Assembly (NCBI RefSeq): GCF_011397635.1
Contig: NC_064759.1
Location: 21,786,428 to 21,850,427 of the forward strand
Length of the DNA: 64,000 nt
DNA from: Epinephelus fuscoguttatus
Taxonomy: Eukaryota > Chordata > Actinopteri > Perciformes > Serranidae
Direction: 5' to 3'
Part shown: positions 58,883-64,000 of the stretch, one piece after another
Layout of the letters: each line of letters starts with the position of its first letter
Position numbering within the stretch: position 1 is the stretch's first letter
Notes under the pieces: generated by a model
Told to the model about the DNA's origin: nothing
Databases searched by the model: none
The model's input: the letters and a program-made list of their open reading frames with translations, nothing else
Translations under genes and position numbers: made by a program

Positions 58883-61800
58883 CTTTAGAGAGAGAGAGAG
58901 AAAAAACAGAGTGAGCCATGTGTTGCCTCAAAGTCTTCTAATGCATTAACAAAGACTTTGAATCCTAAAAAGCATAAGTAGTAACATACCAAAGGAATAT
59001 CATGAAGATTGTGCAGAGGGCGTTCACACTTAGAGATACACCAGCAACAGCCCAGGGAAGTACTGCACTGTGAGGTCCACGCTGCTGCACAGGACCTACC
59101 ATAAGAAATAGGGGATGTAAACAAATCTTTATGAATCACATTTCATCATCATATTTATCATTTATGAGTCATAATGGCCTCATAATGTATTCAAATATGG
59201 ATATTGCTGCAAAGAAGTTGCAAATTCTAAAATATACTGTAGATGCTTTACACACATCTTCAACCCCAATTCATTATCTCACCAACCTTTTCCTTAGTCA
59301 TGATGGTGAATAATGGCCAAAAACGTTTAGCAAAACATTATGACGTCTCAGTGAAGTTGACCTTTGACCTTTTTTCAAGGCTGTCTTGAGATATCATGTT
59401 GTTGAGAATGACACAGACAAGGTCACAATGACCTTGAATGTCTACCACGAAAATCTAACCAGTTCATCCCTGTGACAAAGTGAATGAATAATATTCACCT
59501 CACAAGAAGTGAATATACTGATGTTGTTTCCTTGGTATTTTGTGTTGTAGTATTCTCTATCATGAGACTGTGCCAGGAAAGGTTGTTACTCCCCCTGCTG
59601 GATGTTCTTGTTGTGCTGGCTGCAGTCACCAATAATTATCCCCACCTGTGTGTACTGTCTGTGAATTTGCCTGTGTCTGTGTCACACATCTGTGTGACAA
59701 TATTAAAGTCAAATTGGTGTGCTGTCCAAGTCTTTACTTTTTATTATCATTTTATACATCAAGGATACAGGACCTAGTCTTCAAGGTCTCACTGTGAGCT
59801 GAGCTGTTTTGTTCTTATTTTCTCAATAAAGTGAGAGAAATTTCACAATGAATGCAATTTGTGAAAGTCCTAAACCAGTCTGGGTTTCAGACCTTCATCC
59901 AGACACAAGATATTTAAGAGGGAGCTTAAAACAGCCAATTTTAAAAAAGCTGTTCACGCTGTATTCAGTTAAAAATCTCAGGACGAGCTAAACATTTTTT
60001 CCAAGATAAGACCCAAGAGTTTCACCTCAAGTTATGAAACTTTATATATTCACGGTCCAGTTTTAGGATAACTACACTGAGCTGGGAGAGCTTCTCTAAC
60101 ATTCTGAAAGGTCAAAAGAATGTGAGAGTATGAAGAACAGAATGTGCTACTCACTGGTCACATTAAGAGTCTTCATTTCCAGTGTAGTGATGCTGTTTGC
60201 AAAGCTGACCTTACAGGTGACATTGGTGCCGTGGTGTTTAGCTGAGTTAAAGGTCAAAGTTGAGCTGTGTCTCTGAGTGACAGCAGTCAGATTCTCAGTC
60301 TTGAAAGCAGTGATGTTTCCTGTGATGTGAGAGTCCATCTCTCCTGCTCCTCCCCACGTCCAGGTGATTTCAGGAACAGATCCAGAGCAGAGACCAGGAG
60401 CAGTGCAGGTCAGTGTGGTCTGCTGTCCCTCTGTCAGAGGAGGAATCATCACTGTGGGCCTCTGGGTCAGACCTAATGGGAGAGCAGTTCATGAGTGGAA
60501 TCAGGTGAGCAGCCAGAAGGAAATCATTCATTTAAATTTGGGCGTGATAATTAGATACTTTGTTATTCATTTTAAAGAGCATAAATCAGGAGATATTATC
60601 AGGAACTGCTGCAGGTCCTACTGCCTGCCCATAGAGGTCGACAAATGTTAAACATTATTTTATGCTCCATTGAGACTCTAAATACACCAAAGATGTTGCT
60701 GCAGTTGTTAGGTACCACAATTAACATCTTTATTGTATATATTTGTTTCAGCTCTTCGTACCTTTAACAGAGACAGTTGCTCTGTGAAGAAAATCAGAGC
60801 TACCCGGCTTCCCATTTACTCTGAGTTGATATGATCCAGAGTCAGACTCAGTGAGGTCATTGACGATGATGCTGCAGTTCCCCTGAGTCACATCAGGTTC
60901 CAACAGTGACACTTGTCCTTTGAACCCAGACTGAACTTTGTTCTTTTTGGTGGTGTTGAATATAATGTCTGAATCACGACATTTTGGTTCAGATGGTTCA
61001 CATTTGTACCAAACTATATGTTGTATAAAGCCATTTCCAGTGGTGAAAGAGCACGGTATCACAACACAGAGTCCGGCCACTGCTGTTATTTCTCCTGAGA
61101 GTGATACAGTAGAATCCTTCTTGGCAATGTTTTTTCCTCCTGGAGAGGAACCTGTTAATATGGAGGAGAAAAATTTTTTTTTTAAAAAAGAGATCACTGA
61201 TAAAGAGGTGAAAGGTGTCCGCATTTTTCTTTAGCATCATTAGTTTATACTTGCTGATATGTGAGGCTGATATTAAACATTGTCCCATCTAATCATGTTA
61301 TCAAATTTCAGTGATTTTAAACACAAAACCTATATTTAGAAAAACAATATCTAATTTTTGTTTACTTCTTTCCCTATATTTAGCAAGTGAATTCTTAATT
61401 TACATTTAAGGTATTCCCAGTAATGAATAGATGTTGTGATAGTTTTAACAAGCTCCAGTCTCACTAATAATGCAAAGTACTTGTATGTGGAGCTTGAAAC
61501 ATCTAAATGTTAAATCAATTTTATACATCAAGGATACAGGACCTAGTCTTCAAGGTCTCACTGTGAGCTGAGCTGTTTTGTTCTTATTTTCTCAATAAAG
61601 TGAGAGAAATTTCACAATGAATGCAATTTGTGAAAGTCCTAAACCAGTCTGGGTTTCAGACCTTCATCCAGACACAAGATATTTAAGAGGGAGCTTAAAA
61701 CAGCCAATTTTAAAAAAGCTGTTCACGCTGTATTCAGTTAAAAATCTCAGGACGAGCTAAACATTTTTTCCAAGATAAGACCCAAGAGTTTCACCTCAAG

Positions 61801-63468
61801 TTATGAAACTTTATATTTCACGGTCCAGTTTTAGGATAACTACACTGAGCTGGGAGAGCTTCTCTAACATTCTGAAAGGTCAAAAGAATGTGAGAGTATG
61901 AAGAACAGAATGTGCTACTCACTGGTCACATTAAGAGTCTTCATTTCCAGTGTAGTGATGCTGTTTGCAAAGCTGACCTTACAGGTGACATTGGTGCCGT
62001 GGTGTTTAGCTGAGGGGTTAAAGGTCAAAGTTGAGCTGTGTCTCTGAGTGACAGCAGTCAGATTCTCAGTCTTGAAAGCAGTGATGTTTCCTGTGATGTG
62101 AGAGTCCATCTCTCCTGCTCCTCCCCACGTCCAGGTGATTTCAGGAACAGATCCAGAGCAGAGACCAGGAGCAGTGCAGGTCAGTGTGGTCTGCTGTCCC
62201 TCTGTCAGAGGAGGAATCATCACTGTGGGCCTCTGGGTCAGACCTAATGGGAGAGCAGTTCATGAGTGGAATCAGGTGAGCAGCCAGAAGGAAATCATTC
62301 ATTTAAATTTGGGCGTGATAATTAGATACTTTGTTATTCATTTTAAAGAGCATAAATCAGGAGATATTATCAGGAACTGCTGCAGGTCCTACTGCCTGCC
62401 CATAGAGGTCGACAAATGTTAAACATTATTTTATGCTCCATTGAGACTCTAAATACACCAAAGATGTTGCTGCAGTTGTTAGGTACCACAATTAACATCT
62501 TTATTGTATATATTTGTTTCAGCTCTTCGTACCTTTAACAGAGACAGTTGCTCTGTGAAGAAAATCAGAGCTACCCGGCTTCCCATTTACTCTGAGTTGA
62601 TATGATCCAGAGTCAGACTCAGTGAGGTCATTGACGATGATGCTGCAGTTCCCCTGAGTCACATCAGGTTCCAACAGTGACACTTGTCCTTTGAACCCAG
62701 ACTGAACTTTGTTCTTTTTGGTGGTGTTGAATATAATGTCTGAATCACGACATTTTGGTTCAGATGGTTCACATTTGTACCAAACTATATGTTGGGGTAT
62801 AAAGCCATTTCCAGTGGTGAAAGAGCACGGTATCACAACACAGAGTCCGGCCTCTGCTGTTATTTCTCCTGAGAGTGATACAGTAGAATCCTTCTTGGCA
62901 ATGTTTTTTCCTCCTGGAGAGGAACCTGTTAATATGGAGGAGAAAAATTTTTTTTTTAAAAAAGAGATCACTGATAAAGAGGTGAAAGGTGTCCGCATTT
63001 TTCTTTAGCATCATTAGTTTATACTTGCTGATATGTGAGGCTGATATTAAACATTGTCCCATCTAATCATGTTATCAAATTTCAGTGATTTTAAACACAA
63101 AACCTATATTTAGAAAAACAATATCTAATTTTTGTTTACTTCTTTCCCTATATTTAGCAAGTGAATTCTTAATTTACATTTAAGGTATTCCCAGTAATGA
63201 ATAGATGTTTTGATAGTTTTAACAAGCTCCAGTCTCACTAATAATGCAAAGTACTTGTATGTGGAGCTTGAAAGGGCAGCGTTTTAAAGGCCATCTAAAT
63301 GTTAAATCACTAACATTTTAAGATCTTATCAACAGCTTTAAAAGAGAAATACTGGTATCACTACAAGACTCAGTAAAGTTTAACAAGATTATAATAAAGA
63401 CGCATACCTGTGTCAGCATTGCTGCGTCTCACAGTGAAGAGCAAAGTCGCCCAAATGAGAACAAACAT
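58675..63468 (-). CDS. Siglec-like receptor (gene E) with duplicated V-C2 module and a distinct tail
   Basis: Exons: 63468-63408 (signal, MFVLIWATLLFTV), 62925-62533 (V1), 62243-61923 (C2-1), 61151-60762 (V2), 60472-60155 (C2-2), 59095-58990 (TM), 58882-58675 (tail). Phases match: 1797 nt, 598 aa plus stop. Both V domains have LCVVIPC, the E-strand Cys (GNCSIIV) and SGSYQLRVNG with the F-strand Arg; both C2 domains have LTCTAPGLC. The TM (VLPWAVAGVSLSVNALC) and tail differ from genes B-D: no Glu-rich spacer, motifs RTYMSLQ and SPEYDVIG. The 5' non-coding exons continue towards the window end; the promoter is outside. Linking the two modules into one gene assumes no missed promoter or terminal exon between them; none is visible. 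Confidence 0.75.
59476..61510. repeat. Segmental duplication unit, copy 2 (gene E, C2-2 + V2)
   Basis: Near-identical to 41700-43740. It ends at a junction near 61517 where the 'gttaaatca' of the unit is fused to 'attttatacatcaagg', the start of the next unit; a stretch of about 20 bases (gggcagcgttttaaaggc) present in the other copies is missing just before the junction. Confidence 0.9.
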
Positions 63469-64000
63469 CCTGATTTGATGATTAAGTCACTGAGTCTCTC
63501 CCTCCACAGGAAAAACTCTTTCTTTCAAAGGCACGAACACCTTATGGAAAAAGTGCAACAAACATACAGGAAGTCTGGTTGATCAAACTGGACCAGAAAC
63601 ACAGATCCACAGCTGACAGCACAGATGTTAATACATGATGTTGCATGTTCATCTATTCTGCACTGAGGATAATAAATTTGACTACAATATTCCCCAGGGC
63701 CTCATTTTACACCTCTCAGCAACAGCTCTGAACAAGAGATATCTGTGGTCTCTGCATTGTCCAGCTTTATTGTAGCGTAACTATTTAGTTCAATAGATTT
63801 TATATAGAAACATTTAAAAATATAGTATATGTGCTGTTTTACCTGTTTGGGTTGCTCTCCTGCTTTCAGAAGCACAAACATTTTAAACATTAAAATATTT
63901 CAACTGATGAAACTGGACCAGAAACAACTCTGAAGTTGATGGCACAGATTTAAATACAGTATGTTGCACGTTCTTTTTAGTAGTCATGCTGATAAATGTG
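61518..64000. repeat. Segmental duplication unit, copy 3 (gene E, C2-1 + V1 + signal + 5' region)
   Basis: Near-identical to 41975-44460 and, for its first 1.75 kb, to copy 2. It carries the signal exon and 5' flank of gene E and runs off the window end, where it still matches the sequence upstream of gene D. Confidence 0.9.
63843..63859 (-). promoter_or_regulatory. Candidate gene E 5' non-coding exon
   Basis: Donor aaacag|gtaaaa at 63843 and a possible acceptor gaaagcag before 63859 match the second 5' exon of gene D at 44300. Very short, so tentative. Confidence 0.35.

Overview
The window looks like teleost fish genomic DNA, probably a percomorph. It has short exons with GT-AG introns, Ig-superfamily receptors of fish type, a CR1/L2-like LINE, hAT, Harbinger, Tc1 and piggyBac-type non-autonomous elements, and AT-rich minisatellites. 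No prokaryotic gene organisation is visible.

The main content is a tandem cluster of Siglec-like (sialic-acid-binding Ig-like lectin, CD22/CD33-related) receptor genes. Five lie on the minus strand, and the 3' end of a sixth lies on the plus strand at the left edge. I joined exons by splice sites and phase. Nearly all ectodomain exons are phase 1-1, so they can be skipped or duplicated without a frameshift. From right to left: gene E (58.7 to beyond 64.0 kb; signal-V-C2-V-C2-TM-short tail); gene C (48.4-55.8 kb; five Ig exons, one with a nonsense codon); gene D (36.0-44.8 kb; V exon frameshifted); gene B (25.8-33.4 kb; intact, four Ig domains); an intronless-CDS IRGQ-like quasi-GTPase gene (21.6-23.2 kb); and gene A (5.8-21.2 kb), an intact CD22-like receptor of about 1025 aa with eight Ig domains and a seven-exon multi-tyrosine tail. 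The plus-strand gene converges on gene A, and its terminal ITIM exon is duplicated around a minisatellite (1-5.8 kb).

The family keeps Siglec hallmarks: a B-strand Cys paired with an E-strand Cys in the V domain, extra Cys residues for a V-C2 bridge, and the F-strand Arg that binds sialic acid in characterised Siglecs. Genes B, C and D share a CC-containing juxtamembrane segment and a Glu-rich tail with VEYSxID-, TEYAEI- and xYSSV-type motifs, which suggests SHP-type inhibitory signalling. Gene E shares their V/C2 ectodomain but has an unrelated tail. Gene A has several ITIM/ITSM-type motifs plus a Grb2-type YEN motif, as in CD22.

Recent duplication is conspicuous. A segment of about 2-2.5 kb carrying C2+V exons occurs three times (gene D and twice in gene E). 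A hAT/ZBED-like fragment occurs twice in gene B introns. Intergenic and intronic DNA is otherwise mostly old transposon remnants.
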